A DNA stretch of 64,000 bases from Gammaproteobacteria bacterium (GTDB lineage: Bacteria; Pseudomonadota; Gammaproteobacteria; Steroidobacterales; Steroidobacteraceae), in assembly GCA_025359205.1 (NCBI GenBank), contig JANYHD010000039.1, forward strand, positions 16,292 through 80,291. Reading direction: 5' to 3'. The first letter of the stretch is position 1, and every line of letters starts with the position of its first letter. The position numbers and the translations under genes are program-made. Positions 43,919 to 51,817 of this stretch are shown piece after piece. The notes below the pieces were generated by a model that saw nothing but the letters and a program-made list of their open reading frames with translations, did not search any database and was not told where the DNA came from.

Positions 43919-45909
43919 GGGTTGAACGCCTTGGTGAGTGCCTGGTCGGCGCGCCGCAGCAACTCGGCACGTGCCTCGGAGTCCTCAAGGTTGTGGTCCA
44001 ACCCTTCGAATTCCAGCAATTCCACTCTTGCTCCCAGCGACTTTAGCCTTTTGGCCATCGCCCGCGACTCGTCCACGCCCACGTTGAAATCGAGTGTGCC
44101 ATGGACCAGCAGCACGGGAACCTTGATCTTGGCGGCACGCTGCAATGGCGATGCCTCGCGCGATTCCGGCCCGCTGCCCAGGAATTTGTCGATGACGTAG
44201 TAGTCGGACCAGTTACTGTGTTCGTCGCGCAGCAGATTCAGGTCCGTGACCGGTGCGATCGCGACGACTGCCTTGAACGGATTTGTATCCATGGTCGCTG
44301 ATTGAAGCGCCGCGTAGCCGCCATACGACCAGCCGACGATCCCCAGTTTCGCCGGGTCGGCGATGCCTTCGCTGACCAGCCAACGGCCGCCGGCGATCAC
44401 ATCGCCGATGGCAAGCTGCCACGACTTGAACCCGTTGTTGACGAACCACCCGTCACCGTATCCGCTCGAACCCCGGAATTCAGGCTGCAATACCGCATAG
44501 CCGCGCGCGGCAAAATACTGCGGGAGCCAGTCAAATCCCCATTCGTCCCGATAGCTCGGGCCGCCATGCGGCATGACGATCGCCGGAAGTCCCTTGGCAT
44601 CTTCGCGCCCGGGTGGCAGCGTCAGGTAGGCCGGTATTCGCGTTCTATCTCCGGATGGATAGACCACTGACTTGACGTGGGCGAGCTGGACGCCCTCAAG
44701 TTGATCTCTGCTCCCGGAAAAGTTGGCCATCTGGTGTGTATTGCGATCCAGTATGAAGTAAGTGCCGGGATCGGTATCGCTGCTCGCATAGATCAGCAGA
44801 TGACGGCCATCCACACTCGAATCCAGGATGTCCACCAGCGGTTGCCGTGGCAGCGCCGCTGCCAGCGACTCGCGCAGCTGATCGATGTCCGCTGCAAAGT
44901 AATGAACGTGGCGGATGTCCGTTGCGTACGAGACGCCCACCGCGCGATCTTGTCGGCCGATGGTCACGAATTCATCCACATCCACATCCGGACGGGCGTA
45001 GACGAGTTCCTGTTGCAGGGAACTATCGAGCTTCATCGAGTACACTGCCATGCGACCGTCTTTCTTCATGAATCCGTAGGCAAGGTCCAGGCCCGGATCA
45101 ACGGCGACGGGCTGGAAGCCCATGCGAGTCGTCTCGTCATACTCGCTGAGCGGCCGCCAGTCGGTAGAGTCCTTCGCGCGATACAGGTATCGCAATTGCC
45201 CGGAATCGCTCCCACCGCCTACCGTCTTGCGCCTGATCATGATGCGCAAGACACCGTGCCCATCCGTGATGTAGCCGTCGACCTCGGAATTCGGGGCGAT
45301 CACGTGCTTGACCTCGAGCGTGCGCGTGTTCACGCGGTCGACGCCCAGGCCTGCCAGCGAATTGCCAATGTGGCTGCCCGCGTGATCGTCGGGAACGTAT
45401 ACTCGCGTCATCAGCACGGCGTCATCGTCACCCGAAGACCAGTCGATGATTTCACCCCCGCCAATGGCAACGCCGCGGCTGTATTCGTTCTGCCGCGTGC
45501 TCAGCACCTGCGAATTTGATCCATCGGCATTGATGGCGACTACTCTCACCTGCGGCAGCAAACCGTAGTTCGGATCCTTGATCATGGCGTACACGGTGCA
45601 AATGAGCCTGACATTGGACGCCCAGCTGCAACCTTCCAGTCGATATGGCTTGCCGTCTGCGTACTGGATGGCGTGCGCCTTCCCTCCATTTGCGAGATTG
45701 AGTGTGTAGGCCACCGCACCCTGCCCCTTGGCGGGCTCCACGTACGACACGCTCATGCCATCGGGCGACAAGTGCACGTGTGCAACACTCTCGCGCGTGC
45801 CAAAGACCAGTGCAGGATCAGCCGGCTTTGCACCGTCTGCGCGCGCCAACGACACCAGTAGCAGCAGCGCGGTGCCCAGCGGGGCGAGTTCATACCGATG
45901 TATTCGCAT
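43915..45909 (-). CDS. S9-family prolyl oligopeptidase-type peptidase, exported
   Basis: A 664-residue serine peptidase with a signal peptide (PLGTALLLLVSLARADG). An N-terminal beta-propeller of about 400 residues limits access to peptides. The C-terminal alpha/beta-hydrolase domain has the nucleophile in GIVGWSYGGYAAL (about residue 523), the aspartate in LVHGTLDFNVGVDES and the histidine in EFEGLDHNLED. It acts as an acylaminoacyl-peptidase or dipeptidyl-peptidase in the periplasm. Hand counts of two 60-base lines gave 58% and 55% GC, lower than surrounding genes. It is the upstream partner of the Ggt-family gene and lies 74 bases from a tRNA gene. Confidence 0.9.
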   Translation of the reverse strand: MRIHRYELAPLGTALLLLVSLARADGAKPADPALVFGTRESVAHVHLSPDGMSVSYVEPAKGQGAVAYTLNLANGGKAHAIQYADGKPYRLEGCSWASNVRLICTVYAMIKDPNYGLLPQVRVVAINADGSNSQVLSTRQNEYSRGVAIGGGEIIDWSSGDDDAVLMTRVYVPDDHAGSHIGNSLAGLGVDRVNTRTLEVKHVIAPNSEVDGYITDGHGVLRIMIRRKTVGGGSDSGQLRYLYRAKDSTDWRPLSEYDETTRMGFQPVAVDPGLDLAYGFMKKDGRMAVYSMKLDSSLQQELVYARPDVDVDEFVTIGRQDRAVGVSYATDIRHVHYFAADIDQLRESLAAALPRQPLVDILDSSVDGRHLLIYASSDTDPGTYFILDRNTHQMANFSGSRDQLEGVQLAHVKSVVYPSGDRTRIPAYLTLPPGREDAKGLPAIVMPHGGPSYRDEWGFDWLPQYFAARGYAVLQPEFRGSSGYGDGWFVNNGFKSWQLAIGDVIAGGRWLVSEGIADPAKLGIVGWSYGGYAALQSATMDTNPFKAVVAIAPVTDLNLLRDEHSNWSDYYVIDKFLGSGPESREASPLQRAAKIKVPVLLVHGTLDFNVGVDESRAMAKRLKSLGARVELLEFEGLDHNLEDSEARAELLRRADQALTKAFNP

Positions 45910-45983
45910 TGCGCCTCACTCCCCGGAGCCGTTTGTCACTCCCATCGTACTGTGGACGTGCGGGCGTGCAAAGAACGCAATAA

Positions 45984-46059
45984 TGGTGGGCCCGGTAGGA
46001 TTCGAACCTACAACCAAGGGATTATGAGTCCCCTGCACTAACCGTTGTGCTACAGGCCC
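45984..46059 (-). tRNA. tRNA with CAU anticodon (probably tRNA-Ile2, or tRNA-Met)
   Basis: A 76-base tRNA with the CCA end encoded. Acceptor stem GGGCCTG/CGGGCCC with one G-U pair, a D-arm, anticodon stem GGGGA/TCCCT with loop CTCATAA and a T-arm (GTAGG-TTCGAATCCTAC) all fit. The GCAGGGGACTCATAATCCC context resembles tRNA-Ile2, in which TilS converts C34 to lysidine to read AUA, more than elongator tRNA-Met. The two cannot be separated with certainty by eye. Confidence 0.93.
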
Positions 46060-46101
46060 GTCGCGGAACCGGGGCAGTCTAGCAGGGCGGCGAGCGCACG
46101 G

Positions 46102-47721
46102 TCAGGCGCTGGCGAGGAAGGCGTCGCAGCTGCTGCGCGCGGCGTCGGTCTTCGGGATCTTGCCGCAGATCTGCTGCATGCGATCGTGCAGGCCGACCAG
46201 CACGTCGTGATGCACGCCCTTGGTGGTGGTGTTCCACTTGCGCAGCGCCTGGTCGAGCCGTTCGAGACGCATGCGCGCACGCCGATAGATGCGATCGGTC
46301 CCGTCGAGTTGGCCCAGCACCTGCGCCGTCACCTCGCTGATCTTCGCGGCGTCGTCCGGCTGCAGCCGCAGCAGGCCGCCGGCGTAGATCGCGCCCCACT
46401 GGAAGCGGGTCGCCGGTCCCTGCGCTTCGGCAAAGCCTTCCGCGTACCACTTGAGGGCCTCGCTCTTGCGCCCCAGCTCTTCAGCCAGCTCGCCCAGGTC
46501 GGTCTTGTAATAGTAGGGGGTCGCAGTCCGGGTCAACTCGCCCTGCACGACTTTGTAGGCCTGCTCGTTCTGACCAAGCAGGTCATAAATGGGCAGCACG
46601 GCATTGATGATGCCCGAGCGCACGTAGGGTATCTGGTGCTCGGCGAGCGCCGCGGCCACGCGGGCGCTGGCGGCGCGCGCCACGCCGGCTGAAATGGCGC
46701 CATTGATCGTCTTGATCGCCTGTAGCTTCGAGCCGATGGCGCCGAGCTGGTCGGCCTCGGCGTAGGCCGGCAGCGCAGCCGCCTCGTCCATCACCTTGCT
46801 GTAGCGCGCCAGCCAGGGTTTGGCCGCATCGCCACGCGCCTTCACGGCGCGGAAAAAACCCTCGTCGAGATACTGCAGCGCATCGGCGACGGCCAGGGCC
46901 GTGCGTTCGTTCGACAGCACCTCATCAATCGTGTTGACGCGCGCGCGCAGCGCGGGGCTCGGCGCCTGCCCGGCCTTGAGCGCGTCCGCTTCGGCGCGCG
47001 TGGCGAAGGCCGCGGCAAAGATCTTCAGGCGCGCCCGTTCGATGCGCGCGTCTGTCGGACAAAATTCGGATGCGGCGTCCAGGTGTAATGCCAGGTCTGC
47101 GTTGGCCGCGGCGTTGGCGCCAACTTCGAGTTCCCAGCTGTTGAACGCGAGCCGGCGGCACTGGCCGATGTTGAGCGGATGCCTGGCCGCCGCCTGGTCG
47201 AGCAACGCGGCGGCGGGCTGCAGGTCCGCCAGTGCGTTGTCGAGCACGGCCGCGTACTGCCCGAGATCCATGCCGCCGGCGATGCGCATCAGCTCGTGGC
47301 GATCGGCGTCGAGCACGACCACCGTCGGATACCCGGACACGCGAAACTCCTCGCCCCACTTCTGCGCGCCGGCATCGTCACCGTCGAGATACACCGGCAC
47401 GAACAGGCGACTCTTGGCAATAAAGTCGGGGCGCGAAAACACTGTCGACTTCAGCTGCTGGCACGGTGGACACCAGACCGCGCCCCAGTACAGCAGGATC
47501 GGCTTGCGCGCGCTGCGCGCCGCGGCGAAGGCGTCGCGCACGTCGCCCGGAAACCAGTCAATGCCGGGTGCGTCGGCGTGGCGCGGTTTGGCAGGCGCAC
47601 TCGTAGCTGTCGGTACCGGCGCCTGGGCCGAGGGAGCCGTGGTCGGGCCCGGCGTACAGCCGAGCAGGAGTGAGGCAGTGCCCGCGGCGAGGACGAGACC
47701 GATGCAGTTCAATTTATTCAT
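46102..47721 (-). CDS. Thioredoxin-fold lipoprotein
   Basis: A 539-residue lipoprotein (MNKLNCIGLVLAAGTASLLL then GC, a lipobox LLGC). A thioredoxin domain (about residues 50-170) has the redox site WGAVWCPPCQQLK and the cis-proline segment VSGYPTVVV. The remaining roughly 370 residues are helical with a TPR-like look (WYAEGFAEAQGPATRFQWGA). The start at 47721 is chosen because it produces the lipoprotein signal. The role could be periplasmic disulfide handling or protein folding; no partner DsbD or cytochrome gene is nearby. Confidence 0.8.
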   Translation of the reverse strand: MNKLNCIGLVLAAGTASLLLGCTPGPTTAPSAQAPVPTATSAPAKPRHADAPGIDWFPGDVRDAFAAARSARKPILLYWGAVWCPPCQQLKSTVFSRPDFIAKSRLFVPVYLDGDDAGAQKWGEEFRVSGYPTVVVLDADRHELMRIAGGMDLGQYAAVLDNALADLQPAAALLDQAAARHPLNIGQCRRLAFNSWELEVGANAAANADLALHLDAASEFCPTDARIERARLKIFAAAFATRAEADALKAGQAPSPALRARVNTIDEVLSNERTALAVADALQYLDEGFFRAVKARGDAAKPWLARYSKVMDEAAALPAYAEADQLGAIGSKLQAIKTINGAISAGVARAASARVAAALAEHQIPYVRSGIINAVLPIYDLLGQNEQAYKVVQGELTRTATPYYYKTDLGELAEELGRKSEALKWYAEGFAEAQGPATRFQWGAIYAGGLLRLQPDDAAKISEVTAQVLGQLDGTDRIYRRARMRLERLDQALRKWNTTTKGVHHDVLVGLHDRMQQICGKIPKTDAARSSCDAFLASA

Positions 47722-47783
47722 GCGGCAAAGATTACGCCTCGACCGGGCCTTAAGCCAATGACAGCGCGTCATAATCAATTGCG

Positions 47784-50339
47784 TCATTTGCGCCGGCGGG
47801 CGCCGCGCGAGGGCGTGGCGGCGAGCGGATCCTCAGGCCAGTCGTGCCGGGGATACCGACCGCGCATCTGCTTGCGCACCTCGGCATAACTCGACTTCCA
47901 GAACCCGCCCAGGTCGCGCGTGATCTGCACCGGTCGCCGCGCAGGCGAAAGCAGCCGCATCGTGATGGGTACCGTGCCACCGCCGATGCGCGGCGTCTCG
48001 GTCAGGCCGAACACCTCCTGCAGCCGCACCTCGATGGCGGGCGCCCCGTCACCCGCATACTCGATGCGGATGCGCGAACCCGAGGGCACAGCGAGATCGC
48101 GCGGCGCCAGTTCATCGAGGGCTCGGCGCTGCGGGCCCGACAGCCGCGCCAGCAAGGCTTCCGCCAGCGGCAGGCGTACCAGATGCTCACGGCGCGTCAT
48201 GCCCTCGAGCCATGGCGGCAACCACTGGTCGAGTTCGCGCAACAGCGTTGCGTCATCACTCGCGGGCCAGGGCCCGTGCGGGGCTCGCGGCAGTTGGCGC
48301 GCAAATTCCAGGCGTGAGCGCAGATTCTCGGTTGCGTCGTCCCAGGGTAGCGCCGCCAGGCCCAGTTGCCTGACGCCCGCCAGCATGGCTGCCGCAGTCT
48401 CTTCCGGCGGCTTCGACGGCATCGGTTTGTCCTCGATCAGCAGGGCGCCGAAACGACGCGTGCGATGCGCGAGCACGGCACCCGCGCGCTCATCCCAGTC
48501 CACCTGCTCGCCGCTAATAATCTGAGTAGCGAACAGCGTCTCGAGTTCGGCCCGCTCGAGCGGCGCGGCCAGGTCGATGCGCGCTTCGCGATCGCGGTCA
48601 TCGAGTTCCACCGCCACGATGAACTCCTGCGCTCCGAGGCCAGTTGCCGCCGCGAACGCGGCGCCGCGGCCATTGGCCAGCAGGTAGCGTCCGGCTCCCT
48701 CCGTCCGCCGTCGGCCAACCCTATCCGGAAACGCCAGCGCAAGCAGCATGCCGGGCGTGACCGGTGACGCGTCAGGTGCAGCACGCGATGCTGGCGCCGC
48801 GCGAGCGCCCGCGGGTGCGTTGTTGGCGGCGAGCCGCATGAACTGCGCGGCATTGCGTTGCATGCGCTGCCGCGTAGCCGGCTCGATCCGCTGCGCCCCG
48901 GCGTCATTGCGCAGCATTTCGAGTCGTGTGCGCACATCGGGGTCGCGCTGTGCGCCGCCGCGCAGCAGGTCGCGTTCCGAAAGCAGCGCGGCAAGTTCCG
49001 CGGCCAAGGGAAGCGCGCCGCGCGACCGGGCTGCGAGCACCATGTGGGCGAGGCGCGGATGCAGCGGCAGCCCGGCCATTTCGCGTCCTAGGGGCGTGAT
49101 CACGCCGCCTGCATCGAGCGCCTCGAGCCGCTGCAGTAGCTCACGCGCCTGCGCCAACATCGGTGCGGGGGGTGCGTCGAGCCAGGCGAGGCGCGCAGCG
49201 TCGGCACTGCCCCACAGCGCCAGGTCGAGCGCGAGCGGCGCGAGGTCCGCCTCGGTGATCTCCGCCGCGGTGAATGCGGCCAGGCTCGCCTGCGCACCCT
49301 CGCTCCACAGCCGGTAGCAGCTACCGGGCGCAGTGCGGCCGGCACGGCCGGCGCGCTGGTCGGCCGCGGCGCGCGAAATGCGCGTCACTTCCAGGCGATT
49401 CATGCCGGTGACCGGATCAAAGCGCGACCGGCGCGCGAGACCCGCATCGACGACCACCGTGACGCCCGGAATGGTCACGCTGGTCTCGGCAATGTTGGTC
49501 GCGAGCACGATGCGGCGCACGCCCCCAGGTGCCGGGTTCAGTGCGGCGTCCTGCTCCTGCGCCGCCAGATCGCCGTACAACGGAAGCAGCTGCAGCCGTG
49601 GACCCGCGAGATCGGCGAGCAAGCCCTGCACGCGTCGGATCTCACCCACACCGGGCAGGAACACCAGCAGGTCGCCATTCGATTCCGCCAGCGCGCGCCG
49701 CACGGCCTGCGCCACCAGCCGCTCGGGCGAGTCCGCACCACCGGGCAGAAGCGGTGCGCCGCGGCCGGCGTAGTGAATGGTGACCGGAAATGCCCGTCCC
49801 GGCACGTCGACGAGCGACGCATCGTCCAGCAGCGCGGCGACGCGCGCGCCATCGAGCGTCGCCGACATGACCAGCACGCGGAATTCAGCCTCGAGGGCGT
49901 TGCGCGCGTCCAGGCACAACGCGAGGCCGACATCGGCCTGCAGGCTGCGTTCGTGAAATTCATCGAAGATGACGCAGCCGTATTCCGCCAGCTCGGGATC
50001 AGACTGCAGCATGCGCGTGAGCACGCCCTCGGTGATCACCTCGATGCGCGTGTCGCGCGACACGCGCGTATCGAGCCGCATGCGGTAACCGACGGTCGCA
50101 CCGACCTGCTCGCCACGCAGCCAGGCCATGCGACGCGCGATCGCGCGCGCCGCGACCCGGCGCGGCTCCAGCAGCAAGATCCTGCGACCGCGCAGCCAGG
50201 GCTCATCGAGCAGCGCGAGCGGCACCAGCGTGCTCTTGCCCGTGCCCGGCGGCGCCATCAATACGGCGTCGCGGTGCGCGGCAAATGCCGGGCGCAATTG
50301 CTGCGCCAGCGGCGAGTCGGCGGGCCGCGGTGCGCTCAC
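47784..50339 (-). CDS. hrpB: ATP-dependent helicase HrpB
   Basis: An 851-residue DEAH-box RNA helicase-like protein. Motif I is MAPPGTGKSTLVPLALL, motif II DEFHERSLQADVGLALCLDA, motif III SATLDG, and motif VI DQRAGRAGRTAPG; HA2 and a C-terminal HrpB domain follow (to FWKSSYAEVRKQMRGRYPRH). HrpB is widespread in proteobacteria, with an unclear biological role. It overlaps the acvB-like gene by 4 bases, so hrpB, acvB, mprF and the following genes probably form one long operon. Confidence 0.95.
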   Translation of the reverse strand: MSAPRPADSPLAQQLRPAFAAHRDAVLMAPPGTGKSTLVPLALLDEPWLRGRRILLLEPRRVAARAIARRMAWLRGEQVGATVGYRMRLDTRVSRDTRIEVITEGVLTRMLQSDPELAEYGCVIFDEFHERSLQADVGLALCLDARNALEAEFRVLVMSATLDGARVAALLDDASLVDVPGRAFPVTIHYAGRGAPLLPGGADSPERLVAQAVRRALAESNGDLLVFLPGVGEIRRVQGLLADLAGPRLQLLPLYGDLAAQEQDAALNPAPGGVRRIVLATNIAETSVTIPGVTVVVDAGLARRSRFDPVTGMNRLEVTRISRAAADQRAGRAGRTAPGSCYRLWSEGAQASLAAFTAAEITEADLAPLALDLALWGSADAARLAWLDAPPAPMLAQARELLQRLEALDAGGVITPLGREMAGLPLHPRLAHMVLAARSRGALPLAAELAALLSERDLLRGGAQRDPDVRTRLEMLRNDAGAQRIEPATRQRMQRNAAQFMRLAANNAPAGARAAPASRAAPDASPVTPGMLLALAFPDRVGRRRTEGAGRYLLANGRGAAFAAATGLGAQEFIVAVELDDRDREARIDLAAPLERAELETLFATQIISGEQVDWDERAGAVLAHRTRRFGALLIEDKPMPSKPPEETAAAMLAGVRQLGLAALPWDDATENLRSRLEFARQLPRAPHGPWPASDDATLLRELDQWLPPWLEGMTRREHLVRLPLAEALLARLSGPQRRALDELAPRDLAVPSGSRIRIEYAGDGAPAIEVRLQEVFGLTETPRIGGGTVPITMRLLSPARRPVQITRDLGGFWKSSYAEVRKQMRGRYPRHDWPEDPLAATPSRGARRRK

Positions 50340-51817
50340 TGCGCCGGTCGCGCCCCGGAGATCCTGATGCCCGCGCCGGCCATCACGGCCTCGGCGAGCG
50401 CCGCGTAATCGCCGCTGAAGTGATGTCCCTTGCCCACCTCGCGCGCGTTCATCGTCGGCCCGGCAAGCTCGGCGCAGGGATCGTGCTTCTCGCCCTCGCC
50501 ATACAGGCAGGTCGTCGGCACGCCCTGCAGCTTCTCAATTTCAGGGCGCACCGGTTGCTCACCTATGCTCGAACCCGGCAACCAACCGGTAACACGGATC
50601 TCGAAGCTCGTGTTCACATCCAGGCCCAGCAAACTGATGCCGGCAATACGGCCGCGCAAATCCACCGGCAGGCGATTGACGATAAAAGGCAGCACGTTGG
50701 CGCCGAAGGAATAGCCCACCAGTAGCACGCGCGTGCGCTTCCAGGCGGCGAGGTAATGACGCATGACTCGCGCCAGATCCTTCGCCGACTGCTCCGGCGT
50801 GCGCGCCTGCCAGTAGTATTTGAGCGTCGACAGGCCGACCACGGGCAGGCCACGGGCCGCGAGTTCCGCGGCCACGCCCTTGTCGAGGCCTGCCCAACCG
50901 CCATCGCCAGTGAGCAGGATGGCGAACGGCAGGTCGTCCGCGCCAGAGGCGACGGGGACTTCGATCAACGGCAAATCGCCCAACGATGCATCGCCCTCTG
51001 CGCCAGTCGTTGCCGGCGGTGGCGTGGGCGGCGACTGCGCGGGTGGATACTGTGCAGCTGGCGGCAGCGCGGGCGCGAGTTCGTCGAACAACTGCTGATA
51101 CTGCGTAATCCATCGCTTCTCGATGCCGTAGCCGTGGCCGACGCCCTCGAGGTGCACGACCCTGGCATTGCCCACCTGCGCGGCGTAGGCGTCCACGGCC
51201 GCAGCGGAGCAGGTCTGGTCTGACTGGCCCTGGAAGGCGATCCAGCGGTCTTTCAGGTGCGGCGCCGGATCGAAGACCCACGCACCTTTCTTGCCGGGCT
51301 TGTACGTGAGCAGCTTTTCGGGCCCCGGGCATAGGGGTGTGCCGCCGAATTTCTGGTCCGGGCAAAAGCCCAGGCTCACGGCCGCGCCAAATGTGCCCGG
51401 TGGTGACTGCACCAGCGTCGCGTACGCAACGGTGGCGCCGGACGAGTAACCGTACAGGAGCGGCACCAGGTACTCGCTCAATCCCAGCTCGCGCTGCACG
51501 CGATGACCGAGAGTCTCGAAATCCGCGGCCATGTAGCGGCAGGCACCCGGATGCGCGGCGATGTCAGCCAGGTAGGCGCGCACATCCAGGCCCACCACCA
51601 CGGCGCCCTGCTCGACCAGGTGCCGCGCCATGTTCACCACGCCCAGGTGCCAGCCGCCGTCACCAGAAAGGAACAGCACCACTGCGCGCGGCTTGCCCTC
51701 CGGCGTGTACAGGGTGATGTCGCCGAACGGCGGGCCATATCGCAGAGCACGCTCCGCGCTGTGACTCGCAGCCGGCGCCAGGACAATCAGCAGCAACGTC
51801 AACCAGGGGAATTTCAT
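50336..51817 (-). CDS. acvB: AcvB/VirJ-like lysyl-phosphatidylglycerol hydrolase family protein
   Basis: A 493-residue periplasmic protein with a signal peptide (MKFPWLTLLLIVLAPAASHS) and two alpha/beta-hydrolase-like halves: an N-terminal VirJ domain with LYGYSSGATVAY and a C-terminal one with LLVGYSFGANVLPF. The halves are joined by a proline-rich linker (PPAQSPPTPPPATTG). The start at 51817 overlaps the mprF stop by 4 bases. In alphaproteobacteria an mprF homologue (lpiA) and acvB/atvA form the same pair, and AcvB is reported to hydrolyse lysyl-phosphatidylglycerol made by MprF. The same relation is inferred here. Confidence 0.85.
   Translation of the reverse strand: MKFPWLTLLLIVLAPAASHSAERALRYGPPFGDITLYTPEGKPRAVVLFLSGDGGWHLGVVNMARHLVEQGAVVVGLDVRAYLADIAAHPGACRYMAADFETLGHRVQRELGLSEYLVPLLYGYSSGATVAYATLVQSPPGTFGAAVSLGFCPDQKFGGTPLCPGPEKLLTYKPGKKGAWVFDPAPHLKDRWIAFQGQSDQTCSAAAVDAYAAQVGNARVVHLEGVGHGYGIEKRWITQYQQLFDELAPALPPAAQYPPAQSPPTPPPATTGAEGDASLGDLPLIEVPVASGADDLPFAILLTGDGGWAGLDKGVAAELAARGLPVVGLSTLKYYWQARTPEQSAKDLARVMRHYLAAWKRTRVLLVGYSFGANVLPFIVNRLPVDLRGRIAGISLLGLDVNTSFEIRVTGWLPGSSIGEQPVRPEIEKLQGVPTTCLYGEGEKHDPCAELAGPTMNAREVGKGHHFSGDYAALAEAVMAGAGIRISGARPAQ

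Noticed and set aside
45961..46060. A genomic-island attachment site at the tRNA
   Set aside because: No second copy of the tRNA 3' end and no integrase gene could be found in the window.
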